From Pectobacterium sp. CFBP8739 (GTDB lineage Bacteria > Pseudomonadota > Gammaproteobacteria > Enterobacterales > Enterobacteriaceae): a DNA stretch of 64,000 bases. Below the pieces are notes generated by a model, which searched no databases, was not told the DNA's origin, and saw only the letters and a list, made by a program, of their open reading frames with translations. The stretch is from positions 244,827-308,826 of the forward strand of contig NZ_JACDRR010000007.1 of the NCBI RefSeq assembly GCF_013449375.1, read 5' to 3'. Shown here piece by piece: positions 27,955 through 37,428 of the stretch. Within the stretch, counting starts at the first letter, position 1; the number at the start of each line of letters is the position of its first letter. The position numbers and the translations under genes were made by a program.

Positions 27955-28734
27955 ATGAAGAAACTGATCAAAGTTTTGCCGTTGGCACTCATTCTGGCTG
28001 CGGGCAGCGCGATGGCGGAAATTCCTAAGAATATTAAAATCGGCACCGATCCGACCTATGCCCCCTTTGAATCCAAAAACGCTAACGGTGAACTGGTTGG
28101 ATTTGATATCGATCTGGCGAAAGAGCTGTGCAAACGCATTCAGGCTAACTGTACGTTTGTAGAAAGTGACTTTGACGCATTAATTCCTTCCCTTAAAGCT
28201 AAAAAAATTGATGCCATCATCTCTTCCCTGTCCATCACTGAAAAACGCCAGCAGGAAATTGCGTTCACCGAGAAACTGTATGCAGCTAACGCGCGTCTGA
28301 TTGCGAAGAAGGGCGCGAGCATCGAGCCGACCCTAGCCTCTCTGGGCGGCAAGCGTGTTGGAGTGTTGCAGGCATCGACGCAGGAGGCATTTGCCAACGC
28401 GAACTGGCAGCCAAAAGGCGTTGAGGTTGTGGCTTACCAAAACCAGGATCTGATTTATGCAGATCTGAGCGCAGGCCGTATCGATGCTGCTTTTCAAGAT
28501 GAAGTCGCGGGAAGCGAAGGTTTCCTGAAGCTTGATATGGGCAAAGACTACGCGTTTGCTGGCCCAGCGGTGAAAGATGACAAATTCTTCGGTGTGGGGA
28601 CGGGGATGGGTCTGCGTAAAGCGGATACCGAGCTGAAAGCCGCGCTGGATAAAGCCTTTGAAGAGATGCGTAAAGATGGTACTTACGATACCTTCGCGAA
28701 AAAATACTTCGATTTTGATGTCTACGGCGGCTAA
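27955..28734 (+). CDS. hisJ: Histidine / lysine-arginine-ornithine periplasmic binding protein
   Basis: 259 residues from the ATG at 27955 (AAGGG upstream). Signal peptide [20 protein letters not shown], cleavage after AMA. Ligand-binding features: [14 protein letters not shown] (about 31-44), [16 protein letters not shown], paired Cys (CKRIQANC), [15 protein letters not shown] and [13 protein letters not shown]. The C-terminus [10 protein letters not shown] is closer to HisJ than to ArgT as I know them. E. coli and Salmonella carry both argT and hisJ here; only one gene is present in this genome, so the name is somewhat arbitrary. It feeds HisQMP. Confidence 0.93.
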   Translation: MKKLIKVLPLALILAAGSAMAEIPKNIKIGTDPTYAPFESKNANGELVGFDIDLAKELCKRIQANCTFVESDFDALIPSLKAKKIDAIISSLSITEKRQQEIAFTEKLYAANARLIAKKGASIEPTLASLGGKRVGVLQASTQEAFANANWQPKGVEVVAYQNQDLIYADLSAGRIDAAFQDEVAGSEGFLKLDMGKDYAFAGPAVKDDKFFGVGTGMGLRKADTELKAALDKAFEEMRKDGTYDTFAKKYFDFDVYGG

Positions 28735-28776
28735 TTTTTCCTAACGATTCATACTCTGTAGCGAAATCGCAGGGCC

Positions 28777-28807
28777 TACGACATGGGACCGTTCCTCCCG
28801 TGTCGTA
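28777..28807 (+). promoter_or_regulatory. Intercistronic hairpin between hisJ and hisQ
   Basis: TACGACATGGGA (28777-28788) pairs with TCCCGTGTCGTA (28796-28807), 12 bp with one G-U pair and a 7-base loop. No T tract. In Salmonella and E. coli this gap carries REP sequences that stabilise the upstream message; this unrelated hairpin sits in the equivalent place and may raise HisJ over HisQMP. Confidence 0.65.
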
Positions 28808-28860
28808 TTCCTGATGATGACGCATTGTGCCATTAACCGCTATTTCAACGGATATCATTG

Positions 28861-29550
28861 ATGCTCTATGGCTATTCCCAGCTAATTCTGGACGGTGCCA
28901 TCATGACGCTGGAGTTGGCAGCCAGTTCGCTACTGTTGGCGCTGGTTATCGGCCTGATTGGCGCATCGGCGAAGTTGTCTTCCAACCGTCTGCTGGCAGG
29001 TTGTTTTTCCTGCTATACCACGCTGATTCGCGGCATTCCCGATCTGGTGCTGATGCTGCTGATTTTCTATGGCCTGCAAATCGTCTTAAACGGCGTGACG
29101 GAATCGATGGGAATGGCGCAGATTGACATCGATCCTTTGACCGCTGGGATTATTACGTTGGGCTTTATTTACGGTGCGTATTTCACGGAAACCTTTCGCG
29201 GTGCCTATCTTGCCGTGCCGCGTGGACAAATCGAAGCGGCTGTGGCGTTCGGTTTTTCTCCCATAAAGGTGTTTCGTCGCATTCTGTTTCCTTCCATGAT
29301 GCGCTTTGCGCTACCGGGTATTGGCAATAACTGGCAGGTGATCCTGAAAGCCACGGCGCTGGTGTCACTGCTTGGCCTGAATGATGTGATTAAGGCGACG
29401 CAGTTGGCTGGCAAGGGTGCACATGAACCGTTTTATTTTGCGCTGGTTGCCGGGGCGATGTACCTGATCTTTACCACCGTTTCTAACGGCGTGTTGTGGT
29501 GGCTGGAAAGGCACTATTCGCAGGGAGTCAAGAAAGTAAACTATGAGTGA
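28861..29550 (+). CDS. hisQ: Histidine/basic amino acid ABC transporter permease HisQ
   Basis: 229 residues from the ATG at 28861, giving the family start MLYGYSQLILDGAIMTLELA. About five membrane spans. The permease EAA loop that contacts HisP is EAAVAFGFSPIKVFRRILFPSMMRFALPG (about residues 122-150, split here for reading). With HisM it forms the inner-membrane channel. Its last 8 bases overlap the start of hisM. Confidence 0.95.
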   Translation: MLYGYSQLILDGAIMTLELAASSLLLALVIGLIGASAKLSSNRLLAGCFSCYTTLIRGIPDLVLMLLIFYGLQIVLNGVTESMGMAQIDIDPLTAGIITLGFIYGAYFTETFRGAYLAVPRGQIEAAVAFGFSPIKVFRRILFPSMMRFALPGIGNNWQVILKATALVSLLGLNDVIKATQLAGKGAHEPFYFALVAGAMYLIFTTVSNGVLWWLERHYSQGVKKVNYE

Positions 29551-30259
29551 GATCCTGCAACAATATTGGCAGCCGCTACTGTGGAGCGATGGTTACCGTC
29601 TGACCGGCCTGGCGATGACGCTCTGGCTGCTTATTTCTTCGGTGATCATCGGTGGGCTGATGGCGTTGCCACTGGCGATTGCCCGCGTGTCGCCGCGACG
29701 CCGGTTCAGTTTTCCGGTATGGCTATTTACTTATATATTCCGTGGTACGCCACTCTATGTGCAGCTTCTGGTGTTCTATTCCGGCGTGTATAGCCTGGAG
29801 ATTGTGCGCGGTACCGACCTGCTGAATGCCTTTTTTCGCAGCGGGCTAAACTGTGCCATTTTGGCGCTGGCGCTCAATACCTGTGCCTATACGACAGAGA
29901 TCTTTGCGGGAGCAATCCGTGCGGTGCCGCATGGGGAAATTGAAGCGGCCAGAGCATACGGTTTCTCCCGCTTTAAGCAATATCGCTGCATTATTTTGCC
30001 GGGGGCGCTACGTATCGCGCTGCCTGCCTACAGCAACGAAGTGATTCTGATGCTGCATTCGACGGCGCTGGCCTTTACCGTGACCGTACCGGATATTCTG
30101 AAGATTGCCCGCGATATCAACGCCGCAACCTACCAGCCGTTTTATGCATTTGGTATCGCTGCGGTTATCTATCTGGCGATCTCATTTGTGTTAATCGGAC
30201 TGTTCAGAAGAGCGGAACGGCGCTGGTTACGTCATCTTTATACCCGTTCATCCCATTAA
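29543..30259 (+). CDS. hisM: Histidine/basic amino acid ABC transporter permease HisM
   Basis: 238 residues, about five membrane spans. Conserved [19 protein letters not shown] near residues 69-87 and the EAA loop [19 protein letters not shown] (about 132-150). Paralogous to HisQ, with which it makes the heterodimeric pore. Starts 8 bases before the hisQ stop, so translation is coupled. Confidence 0.96.
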   Translation: MSEILQQYWQPLLWSDGYRLTGLAMTLWLLISSVIIGGLMALPLAIARVSPRRRFSFPVWLFTYIFRGTPLYVQLLVFYSGVYSLEIVRGTDLLNAFFRSGLNCAILALALNTCAYTTEIFAGAIRAVPHGEIEAARAYGFSRFKQYRCIILPGALRIALPAYSNEVILMLHSTALAFTVTVPDILKIARDINAATYQPFYAFGIAAVIYLAISFVLIGLFRRAERRWLRHLYTRSSH

Positions 30260-30275
30260 ACGCAGGAAAAAGAGC

Positions 30276-31049
30276 ATGTCGAATAACAAACTGATGGTGA
30301 CGGAACTGCGTAAACGCTATGGCCAACATGAGGTGCTTAAAGGGATCTCATTACAGGCGAAAGCGGGTGACGTTATTTCAATTATTGGCTCATCCGGTTC
30401 AGGAAAAAGTACCTTACTGCGCTGCATTAATTTTCTGGAAAAACCCTGCGAAGGGGCGATTTACGTCAGCGATCAGGAAATTCGCATGGTGCGAGATACG
30501 GACGGACAGCTGAAAGTGTTTGATAAAAAACAGCTTCAGCTGCTGCGGACGCGTCTGACGATGGTGTTTCAGCACTTCAACCTGTGGAGCTTCATGACGG
30601 CGTTAGAAAACGTGATGGAAGCGCCGGTTCAGGTATTAGGACTTAGCAAAGCGGAAGCACGCGAGCGGGCGATCTTCTATTTGAACAAAGTCGGGATTAC
30701 CGATTCTGCCCAACAGAAATACCCGTCGGATCTTTCTGGTGGTCAGCAGCAGCGCGTATCGATTGCGCGCGCGCTGGCGATGGAACCGGAGGTGTTATTA
30801 TTTGATGAGCCGACATCGGCACTCGATCCCGAACTGGTCGGTGAGGTGTTGCGCATCATGCAGCAGCTTGCGGAGGAAGGGAAAACGATGGTCGTGGTGA
30901 CGCATGAAATGGAGTTTGCCCGCCATGTTTCCAGCCACGTTATCTTCCTACATCAGGGCGTGATCGAAGAAGAAGGGCCACCGGATCAACTGTTCGGCAG
31001 CCCGAAAAGCGCGCGTTTGCAGCAGTTTTTATCTGGTGCGTTGAAGTAG
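30276..31049 (+). CDS. hisP: Histidine/basic amino acid ABC transporter ATP-binding protein HisP
   Basis: 257 residues. Walker [16 protein letters not shown] (about 35-49), Q-loop [20 protein letters not shown] signature [15 protein letters not shown] (about 154-168), Walker [15 protein letters not shown] (about 174-187) and the switch His in [11 protein letters not shown]. It powers uptake through HisQM. GCAGGAAAAAG precedes the ATG; a hairpin terminator follows. Confidence 0.97.
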   Translation: MSNNKLMVTELRKRYGQHEVLKGISLQAKAGDVISIIGSSGSGKSTLLRCINFLEKPCEGAIYVSDQEIRMVRDTDGQLKVFDKKQLQLLRTRLTMVFQHFNLWSFMTALENVMEAPVQVLGLSKAEARERAIFYLNKVGITDSAQQKYPSDLSGGQQQRVSIARALAMEPEVLLFDEPTSALDPELVGEVLRIMQQLAEEGKTMVVVTHEMEFARHVSSHVIFLHQGVIEEEGPPDQLFGSPKSARLQQFLSGALK

Positions 31050-31056
31050 GTTTTGG

Positions 31057-31085
31057 GGCTGATGGTTATCAGCCTCTAGCCTTTT
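31057..31085 (+). terminator. Probable terminator of the his transport operon
   Basis: GGCTGAT (31057-31063) pairs with ATCAGCC (31068-31074), tetraloop GGTT; the outer GG/TC pairs partly extend it. The sequence TCTAGCCTTTTC follows. Confidence 0.7.
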
Positions 31086-31201
31086 CACCATTCTATGTCG
31101 GATAGTGTAAAAGTTTCGTGCGTGTTAACCACCGAGTATTTTTATACTTTATCTACACGCCGACAAGGAGCGCTCAGTTGCCGCTGCTCCTTGACCACTG
31201 G

Positions 31202-31432
31202 CTTTTGGGCGAGAATTGTGCCGCTGCGCGATGCCTTCGGCGTTCCTGACCGCTATTCGGACCGCCAGTGACGCGTTTACTCGCCCCATTAACGGGGCTC
31301 GCCCTTCGGGCCAGCACAAGTGCTGTTCAAAAACGTCTCTGACGTTTTTGTCCGACGCGGCACTGCCCTTCGCCGCATCCATGCGGCTCCCCCGGCGGTC
31401 ATGCCCACCTCTGCACAATTTTACGCCAGAAG
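31202..31432. mobile_element. Candidate MITE-like element with terminal inverted repeats
   Basis: The 231-base segment fills the gap between convergent hisP and yfcH. Its left end CTTTTGGGCGAGAATTGTGC (31202-31221) and the reverse complement of its right end, CTTCTGGCGTAAAATTGTGC (31413-31432), match at 15 of 20 positions. Inside are several hairpins (GCCCC/GGGGC, GCCC/GGGC, AGCAC/GTGCT, AAAAACG/CGTTTTT) and no credible gene. The core 31302-31352 recurs after nuoN at 62285-62336. The non-autonomous mobile nature is inference; no target duplication was established. Confidence 0.5.
31302..31352. repeat. Core hairpin module of a dispersed repeat, copy 1
   Basis: The module reads CCCTTCGGGCC, then a small hairpin (AGCAC AA GTGCT), then GTT and a second hairpin AAAAACG-TCTCTGA-CGTTTTT, then GTC. 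Copy 2 at 62285-62336 keeps this order; its first hairpin arms are different in sequence (GTCGC/GCAAC) yet still mostly pair, suggesting that the folded form is what is kept. Confidence 0.65.
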
Positions 31433-31461
31433 TGCAGACTATTTGGGCATTTTATCAAACT

Positions 31462-32367
31462 TCAGCTCGGTTTCTTGATGACGTCCTGTAAGGCTTCTTC
31501 CAGCTCAAAGAAGCGGAAACCAAAGCCAGCGGCTTCTAGCCGCTGTGGAAGGGCTCGTTGTCCGCCCAGCACCAGCGTTGAGGCTTCTCCCATCAGTAAT
31601 TTGATCGCAAAAGCGGGCGCTCGTAGAAAACCGGGGCGATCCAAGACGTGTGCCAGCGTGGCGGAAAATTGTTCATTATGAACCGGATAGGGCGCAACCA
31701 TGTTGAAGGGGCCGCTCAATATCGGCTGGTCCAGCAGATAAATAATACCGTTAACCATGTCATCAATATGAATCCACGGCATATATTGCTTGCCAGAACC
31801 CATTGGCCCGCCAAGCCCGAGCCGGAAAATTGGCAGCATTTTTGCCAGCGCGCCCCCTTGTGCTGAAAGTACAATGCCAGTGCGCAGCAGGCAGACGCGG
31901 GTTTTATCGCTTTCGGCGGATTGCGCCAGCGCTTCCCAGCGGGCGCACAGATGATGCGTGAATTCATCGACCGGAGATTCATCTTCCGTAACCAGCGCTT
32001 CCCCCTGATCGCCATAATACCCGACAGCAGAACCTGAGATAAAAACGGCTGGTGGTTCACTGCTGGTTTTTATTAACGCAGCAAGCTGCTCGGTGATGTT
32101 CCAGCGGCTTTTTGCCAGACGCTGTTTTTGCTGTGGCGTCCACCGTTTTTCAGCGATAGGTTCGCCTGCCAGATTGATAACACCATCAAAGTCGTTCAGT
32201 GAAGTGATATTACTCAGCGTTGACCAATATTCCACCTGATTGCCGAGAACACCTCGCGCGCGCTCAGGATCGCGTGTCAGTACCGTAATGTGATGGGAAA
32301 GCAGCTGTAATCGTTGGATAAGATGGCGACCAATAAGGCCGGTTCCGCCTGTTATGAGTAGTTGCAT
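31462..32367 (-). CDS. yfcH: NAD-dependent epimerase-like protein YfcH (TIGR01777 family)
   Basis: 301 residues. N-terminal Rossmann motif [18 protein letters not shown] (residues 3-20), then the extended SDR active-site region [18 protein letters not shown] (about 110-127; Tyr and nearby Ser) and [19 protein letters not shown] with the C-terminal DUF1731-type end [14 protein letters not shown]. The family is related to cell-division-inhibitor-type SulA-like epimerases of plants and bacteria; substrate unknown. It heads no obvious operon but lies 19 bases downstream of folX on the same strand. Confidence 0.93.
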   Translation of the reverse strand: MQLLITGGTGLIGRHLIQRLQLLSHHITVLTRDPERARGVLGNQVEYWSTLSNITSLNDFDGVINLAGEPIAEKRWTPQQKQRLAKSRWNITEQLAALIKTSSEPPAVFISGSAVGYYGDQGEALVTEDESPVDEFTHHLCARWEALAQSAESDKTRVCLLRTGIVLSAQGGALAKMLPIFRLGLGGPMGSGKQYMPWIHIDDMVNGIIYLLDQPILSGPFNMVAPYPVHNEQFSATLAHVLDRPGFLRAPAFAIKLLMGEASTLVLGGQRALPQRLEAAGFGFRFFELEEALQDVIKKPS

Positions 32368-32386
32368 CGCACCCCTCTCCCTATTT

Positions 32387-32758
32387 TTATGCCCTGTGAT
32401 AACGCAGGGTCATGGAAACCGAATCGGCGTATCGCAGGGCAAACGGTTTATCGACTTCTACTTCAGCATAGGTGATCCATTCGTGATCGCTGGCGATGTT
32501 GAGCACATCTTGCGTTAATTTTTCCAGCAACGCGAAACGGTTATCTTCCACGTGCCGAATAATGCTTTTGGTGATGGTGCGGTAGTTCAGCGCATCAGCG
32601 ATATTCTCGCTGTTGCGGGCTTGTTCTGCTGGGTAGTGAATCACAACGTTGATGATCACATCCTGCTTATTCGTAATTTCCTCTTCTTTGATACCGATGA
32701 AGGTGCGCAAACGCAGATTTTTTATACGAATAACGGCGTCAGAATAGTGATGTGGCAT
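32387..32758 (-). CDS. folX: Dihydroneopterin triphosphate 2'-epimerase
   Basis: 123 residues, T-fold. Contains the family blocks [18 protein letters not shown] (about 11-28), [17 protein letters not shown] and [15 protein letters not shown] with the catalytic Glu/Lys pair (Glu77/Lys near 104 by family pattern). It epimerises dihydroneopterin triphosphate to the monapterin form, used for tetrahydromonapterin. Paralogous to FolB aldolase, but the IGIKEEE and YRTITK motifs favour FolX, as does its place between yfcG and yfcH. Confidence 0.94.
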   Translation of the reverse strand: MPHHYSDAVIRIKNLRLRTFIGIKEEEITNKQDVIINVVIHYPAEQARNSENIADALNYRTITKSIIRHVEDNRFALLEKLTQDVLNIASDHEWITYAEVEVDKPFALRYADSVSMTLRYHRA

Positions 32759-32882
32759 TGCTCGGCCCTCGGTTGCTTCTGTGACTGCGATAACGCCGCA
32801 GCGTCAGGGGTATCGTTAACGACAATATGTTGATTACCATAGCAGAAGATACCCAAAGGCCGAATGAGATGATGCCAGAATT

Positions 32883-33509
32883 TTATTGCCCAGCGAGTTG
32901 ATAGGCTCGTTGCGTTGCTGGGCGCTCACTGATACGCGTATACCACGCTTTTACCGCCGGATAATCATCAAGGTCGACACGCTGGCGGGCATAAGAAACC
33001 ACCCACGGGTAGGTTGCGATATCGGCGATGCTGTAATGCTCCCCAGCGAGCCACGGACCGTCTTGCAGATGTTTATCCAGCACGCGGTACAGGCGTTGTG
33101 TCTCCTGCTGATAGCGTTCAATGGCGTAAGGCACTGGCTGAGGCGCATAGTGGTTAAAATGATGGTTCTGTCCCAGCATTGGTCCGAAACCAGCAACCTG
33201 CCAGAACAACCATTGCAGCGTGGCTGTACGCTCACGCAGTGACGAACTTAACAGCACGCCGTGCTTTTCCGCCAGATAAAGCAGGATCGCGCCAGATTCA
33301 AACAGGCTGATAGGCGTGTCACCTTCCGCGGGCTGTGTATCGACAATCGCGGGAATTTTATTATTAGGCGAGATTGCCAGAAACTCCGGTCTGAACTGTT
33401 CGCCTTTGCTGATATTCACGCGGTGGAGCTGGTAGGGGATATTCGCTTCTTCCAGAAACAGGGTGATCTTGTGTCCATTAGGGGTTGGTGCGTAATACAG
33501 GTCAATCAT
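32883..33509 (-). CDS. yfcG: Glutathione-dependent disulfide-bond oxidoreductase YfcG
   Basis: 208 residues. A GST fold: thioredoxin-like N-domain starting MIDLYYAPTPNGHKITLFLEE, with the glutathione-binding cis-Pro motif NNKIPAIVD (about 49-57) and ESGAILLYLAEKHG (about 70-83), then an all-helical C-domain. There is no catalytic Cys near the N-terminus; YfcG of E. coli uses bound GSSG to reduce disulfides. Divergent from yfcE. The related gene yfcF found next in E. coli is absent here. Confidence 0.94.
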   Translation of the reverse strand: MIDLYYAPTPNGHKITLFLEEANIPYQLHRVNISKGEQFRPEFLAISPNNKIPAIVDTQPAEGDTPISLFESGAILLYLAEKHGVLLSSSLRERTATLQWLFWQVAGFGPMLGQNHHFNHYAPQPVPYAIERYQQETQRLYRVLDKHLQDGPWLAGEHYSIADIATYPWVVSYARQRVDLDDYPAVKAWYTRISERPATQRAYQLAGQ

Positions 33510-33772
33510 GAATCACATCTCCGTTTTAATTCAGAAAAACATCATGGACTGTATGGCAGGTGATCGCTTCACAGTGCGATGCGCTGTCAGAATAGCGTAT
33601 TGGGGAACGGGCTCTTACCCTACCACTTCTACGATGGAAAAATAAGCGATGACGCACGTCGTTGAGCGATCTTTACCGGAAGCTCCTAGTCAACTTTGGT
33701 AGACTATTTTCGATAAAAGATGGGGAGGTTGTGAATATAAACACAGCTGAGATAAACATTGTGGAGATAACG

Positions 33773-34324
33773 ATGAAGTTGATGTTTGCGTCCGATATAC
33801 ACGGTTCTCTCAGCGCGACAGAACGTGTGCTGGAGATCTTTGAGCAGAGTCATGCCGATTGGCTTATCCTGCTGGGCGATTTTCTCAATCATGGCCCGCG
33901 TAATCCGCTGCCGGAGACGTATCAACCCGCAGAGGTGGCAACGCGACTTAACGCCTTTGCGTCACATATTATCGCCGTGCGCGGGAATTGCGACAGCGAG
34001 GTGGATCAGATGTTATTGACCTTCCCGATCACGGCACCGTGGCAACATGTACTCTTACCGCAGAATCGTCTTTTCCTGACGCACGGTCATCTTTATCATC
34101 CAGATAATCTGCCGCCGTTACGCGTGGGGGATGTGCTGGTATATGGTCATACTCATATCCCAGTTGCCGAGCGACGCGGAGAATATTATTTATTCAATCC
34201 CGGCTCAGTAAGCTTGCCGAAAGGGGGATTTCCTGCGAGCTATGGCTTGCTTGAACAAGACACGCTTCGGGTTCTGCCGTTACACGGCCGCGAGCCTATT
34301 GCACAGGTCTCAATTAGACACTAA
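33773..34324 (+). CDS. yfcE: Phosphodiesterase YfcE
   Basis: 183 residues from the ATG at 33773, preceded by GTGGAG at 7 bases; upstream in-frame codons to 33662 are not needed. Calcineurin-like metallophosphoesterase with all metal motifs: FASDIHGSLSA (5-15), LLGDFLNHGPRN (about 35-46), AVRGNCDSEVD (about 71-81), LTHGH and YGHTHIPVAER. It hydrolyses phosphodiesters in vitro with manganese; physiological substrate unknown. Confidence 0.95.
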   Translation: MKLMFASDIHGSLSATERVLEIFEQSHADWLILLGDFLNHGPRNPLPETYQPAEVATRLNAFASHIIAVRGNCDSEVDQMLLTFPITAPWQHVLLPQNRLFLTHGHLYHPDNLPPLRVGDVLVYGHTHIPVAERRGEYYLFNPGSVSLPKGGFPASYGLLEQDTLRVLPLHGREPIAQVSIRH

Positions 34325-34446
34325 TTTAGCATATACCCTGTTTTTGACCTTGAATAACGGCAAGGTAGCAGGGAATATTTACAGCAAAATCGATCATTTA
34401 AAACAGACGCGCGTAGCAACGTGCCAATACTAAAGGGTTTCAGAGG

Positions 34447-35097
34447 ATGGCGGAACAAAGTCAGGCAGCAGGCACAGAGTGGGTTGATATCGTCAATGAA
34501 AACAACGAGGTAATTGCTCAGTCAAGTCGTCAGCAGATGCGTGTGCAGAGTCTTCGTCATCGTGCTACTTACATTGTTGTGCATGATGGAATGGGTAAAA
34601 TTTTGGTGCAACGCCGGACCAAAATCAAAGATTTCTATCCAGGTTGGCTGGACGCGACCGCAGGTGGTGTGGTGCAAAGTGGTGAGCAAATGCTGGAATC
34701 CGCACGTCGTGAAGCGGAAGAAGAACTCGGTATTGCTGGCGTGCCATTCGCAGAGCACGGCTTGTTTTATTACGAAGGCGAGAATTGCCGAGTGTGGGGC
34801 GCGTTGTTTAGCTGCGTCACTCACGGACCATTTGCGTTACAGGAAGAAGAAGTGGACGAAGTAAGCTGGCTGACGCCACAGGAGATTACTGCACGCTGCG
34901 ATGAATTTACGCCAGACTCGCTGAAAGCCCTGTCGTTGTGGCTGACGCGCTATAGCGATCGGGAATACGGTAAGCCAATTTCACGCAAGTTGAATGAGGC
35001 GGTTGAGGCTACAGAGGCATCTGTTGTGAATCATGGCAATGTTGATGATGAGAATGACAGCAACGTTGCTCCATCAGAGACGGATTCACAGAAATAA
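34447..35097 (+). CDS. yfcD: Nudix hydrolase YfcD
   Basis: 216 residues. The Nudix box [24 protein letters not shown] lies at about residues 75-98 (all GX5EX7REUXEEXGU positions present). The closest characterised relatives in fold are IPP isomerase-like Nudix proteins, but substrate is unknown. The last 36 or so residues (from about 181) form an acidic, Asn/Asp/Glu/Ser-rich tail not needed for the fold and, as I recall, missing from the shorter E. coli protein. The gene yfcC, next in E. coli, is absent. Confidence 0.92.
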   Translation: MAEQSQAAGTEWVDIVNENNEVIAQSSRQQMRVQSLRHRATYIVVHDGMGKILVQRRTKIKDFYPGWLDATAGGVVQSGEQMLESARREAEEELGIAGVPFAEHGLFYYEGENCRVWGALFSCVTHGPFALQEEEVDEVSWLTPQEITARCDEFTPDSLKALSLWLTRYSDREYGKPISRKLNEAVEATEASVVNHGNVDDENDSNVAPSETDSQK

Positions 35098-35165
35098 TCA
35101 GGACCCGTTTCGCTGGGGCTTTTTTTCCGCTGCGGCATCTCTCCTTGCTCTTCTTCCAAATAAAA

Positions 35166-35187
35166 ATGCCAGCCCGAAGGCTGGCAT
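35166..35187 (-). terminator. Rho-independent terminator of pta
   Basis: ATGCCAGCC (35166-35174) pairs perfectly with GGCTGGCAT (35179-35187) over a 4-base loop; read on the minus strand TTTTTA follows. It lies 25 bases after the pta stop. On the plus strand yfcD has only a weak CCC/GGG hairpin with T7 at about 35103-35127. Confidence 0.9.
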
Positions 35188-35211
35188 CAATTATCCACGC
35201 TCTCAAACAGA

Positions 35212-37350
35212 TTAGATCTGTGTAGCCTGAATGGCAGTCAGGGCGACGGTGTAAACAATGTCGTCTACCAGTGCGCCACGAGACAGGTCGTTAACTGGTT
35301 TACGCATGCCTTGCAGCATTGGCCCGATAGAGATCAGGTCGGCTGAACGCTGTACCGCTTTGTAGGTGGTGTTACCGGTGTTCAGGTCAGGGAAGATGAA
35401 CACGGTAGCTTTACCCGCAACAGGTGAGTTCGGTGCTTTAGACTGTGCAACGTCTGCCATGATAGCGGCGTCGTACTGCAACGGACCATCGATGACCAGA
35501 TCAGGACGTTTTTCCTGCGCCAGACGGGTTGCTTCACGCACTTTCTCAACATCGCTACCTGCGCCGGAGTTACCGGTGGAGTAAGAGATCATGGCAACGC
35601 GTGGGTCGATGCCGAATGCCGTAGCGGAGTCCGCAGACTGGATAGCGATTTCAGCCAACTGCTCTGCGGTTGGATCTGGGTTGATGGCGCAGTCGCCGTA
35701 AACCAGAACCTGCTCAGGCAGCAGCATGAAGAAGACAGAAGATACCAGTGAGCTGCCCGGTGCTGTTTTGATCAGCTGCAACGGCGGACGGATGGTGTTA
35801 GCGGTGGTGTGAACGGCACCAGAAACCAGACCGTCAACTTCACCCTGTTCCAGCATCAGCGTACCCAGAACCACGTTGTCTTCGAGCTGTTCGCGCGCAA
35901 CCACTTCGGTCATGCCCTTGCTTTTACGCAGTTCAACCAGACGCGCCACATAGCGCTCACGGACAACAATCGGATCGACGATTTCAATGCCTTTGCCCAG
36001 TTCTACGCCCTGAGCAGCTGCAACACGTTGAATTTCTTCTGGGTTACCGATCAGCACACAGTGAGCAATACCGCGTTCAGCACAGATAGCAGCGGCTTTA
36101 ACCGTACGCGGCTCATCACCCTCTGGCAGCACGATGCGCTTACCAGCTTTACGCGCCAGCTCAGTCAACTGATAGCGGAACGCTGGTGGAGACAGGCGAC
36201 GTGAACGCTCAGATTCTGCACTCAGGGAATCGATCCACTGGGTGTCGATATGGCGTGCAACGTATTCCTGTACTTTCTCTACGCGTTGACGGTCATCAGC
36301 CGGAACTTCAAGGTTGAAGCTTTGCAGGCTGAGTGAGGTCTGCCAGGTGTTGGTGTTGACCATAAATACAGGTAGGCCCGTCTGGAAGGCGCGTTCGCAC
36401 AGCTTGGCAATGCTCGGATCCATTTCGTAGCCGCCGGTCAGCAGCAGGGCACCGATTTCCACGCCATTCATGGCAGCCAGACAAGCGGCAACCAGAACAT
36501 CAGGGCGATCGGCGGAAGTCACCAGCAGTGAACCTGGACGGAAGTGCTCCAGCATATGAGGAATGCTGCGTGCACAGAAGGTAACGGATTTAACGCGACG
36601 CGTCTGAATATCACCTTCATTGATGATACGCGCATTCAGGTGCTTCGCCATATCAATGGCACGCGTAGCGATCAGGTCAAAGCTCCATGGAATGCAACCC
36701 AGCACCGGCAGCGGGCTGTTAGCGAACAGTTGCTTCGGATCGACGTTAGCAACGCTGGCTTTCGTGGAGTCATCAAAGATTTCAGACAGGTCAGGGCGAG
36801 TGCGTCCCTGTTCGTCTACCGGCGCATTCAGCTTGTTGATGATCACGCCAGTGATGTTTTTGTTTTTGCTGCCGCCGAAGCTGGAACGCGCCAGTTCGAT
36901 GCGGTCTTTCAACTGGGCCGGGGAGTCGTTACCCAGTGCCAGTACGAAGACGATTTCTGCGTTCAGCGTTTTGGCGATTTCATAGTTCAATGCGTTAGCA
37001 AACTGGTGCTTACGAGTAGGAACCAGACCTTCAACCAGAACGACTTCGGCGTCTTTGGTATTTTCGTGATAGCGCGCGATGATTTCTTCCATCAGCACGT
37101 CTTGCTGGTTGGAGCTCAGCAGGGCTTCAACGCGGCTCATCGCCAGCGGCTCGGCGGCGTTGATGGCGGAATTTGCACGAATAATGGTGGTCGTTTGATC
37201 GGGCGTATTGTCGCCACTGCGCGGCTGGGCGATAGGTTTGAACACGCTCAGGCGAACGCCTTTCTGTTCCATGGAACGGATGACACCCAGGCTGACGCTT
37301 GTCAGACCGACGCTGGTGCCAGTTGGGATCAACATGATTATACGGGACAC
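35212..37350 (-). CDS. pta: Phosphate acetyltransferase
   Basis: 712 residues, the long enterobacterial form. N-terminal BioD-like P-loop domain ([21 protein letters not shown], about residues 6-26), a central DRTGG regulatory domain (to about 380), and the catalytic PTA domain from about 388 ([18 protein letters not shown]) with [19 protein letters not shown], the acetyl-CoA site [18 protein letters not shown] and [17 protein letters not shown]. It interconverts acetyl-CoA and acetyl phosphate. It follows ackA, from which it is separated by a 14-bp stem terminator. Confidence 0.98.
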   Translation of the reverse strand: MSRIIMLIPTGTSVGLTSVSLGVIRSMEQKGVRLSVFKPIAQPRSGDNTPDQTTTIIRANSAINAAEPLAMSRVEALLSSNQQDVLMEEIIARYHENTKDAEVVLVEGLVPTRKHQFANALNYEIAKTLNAEIVFVLALGNDSPAQLKDRIELARSSFGGSKNKNITGVIINKLNAPVDEQGRTRPDLSEIFDDSTKASVANVDPKQLFANSPLPVLGCIPWSFDLIATRAIDMAKHLNARIINEGDIQTRRVKSVTFCARSIPHMLEHFRPGSLLVTSADRPDVLVAACLAAMNGVEIGALLLTGGYEMDPSIAKLCERAFQTGLPVFMVNTNTWQTSLSLQSFNLEVPADDRQRVEKVQEYVARHIDTQWIDSLSAESERSRRLSPPAFRYQLTELARKAGKRIVLPEGDEPRTVKAAAICAERGIAHCVLIGNPEEIQRVAAAQGVELGKGIEIVDPIVVRERYVARLVELRKSKGMTEVVAREQLEDNVVLGTLMLEQGEVDGLVSGAVHTTANTIRPPLQLIKTAPGSSLVSSVFFMLLPEQVLVYGDCAINPDPTAEQLAEIAIQSADSATAFGIDPRVAMISYSTGNSGAGSDVEKVREATRLAQEKRPDLVIDGPLQYDAAIMADVAQSKAPNSPVAGKATVFIFPDLNTGNTTYKAVQRSADLISIGPMLQGMRKPVNDLSRGALVDDIVYTVALTAIQATQI

Positions 37351-37386
37351 GGCCGAACCTCTTTACGGTTGCTCGTTAGTCAAAAA

Positions 37387-37416
37387 CAACACCGTCAGCC
37401 TTGGCTGACGGTGTTG
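37387..37416 (-). terminator. Strong terminator hairpin between ackA and pta
   Basis: CAACACCGTCAGCC (37387-37400) and GGCTGACGGTGTTG (37403-37416) form a 14-bp perfect stem; on the minus strand TTTTTG follows directly. It stands 12 bases after the ackA stop and 37 bases before the pta start, so it should reduce read-through into pta. Confidence 0.88.
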
Positions 37417-37428
37417 GAGGGGCTTGTT

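Noticed and set aside
31149-31418. 89-codon minus-strand frame
   Set aside because: Lies wholly in the hairpin-rich repeat element; low-complexity basic peptide produced by the palindromes.
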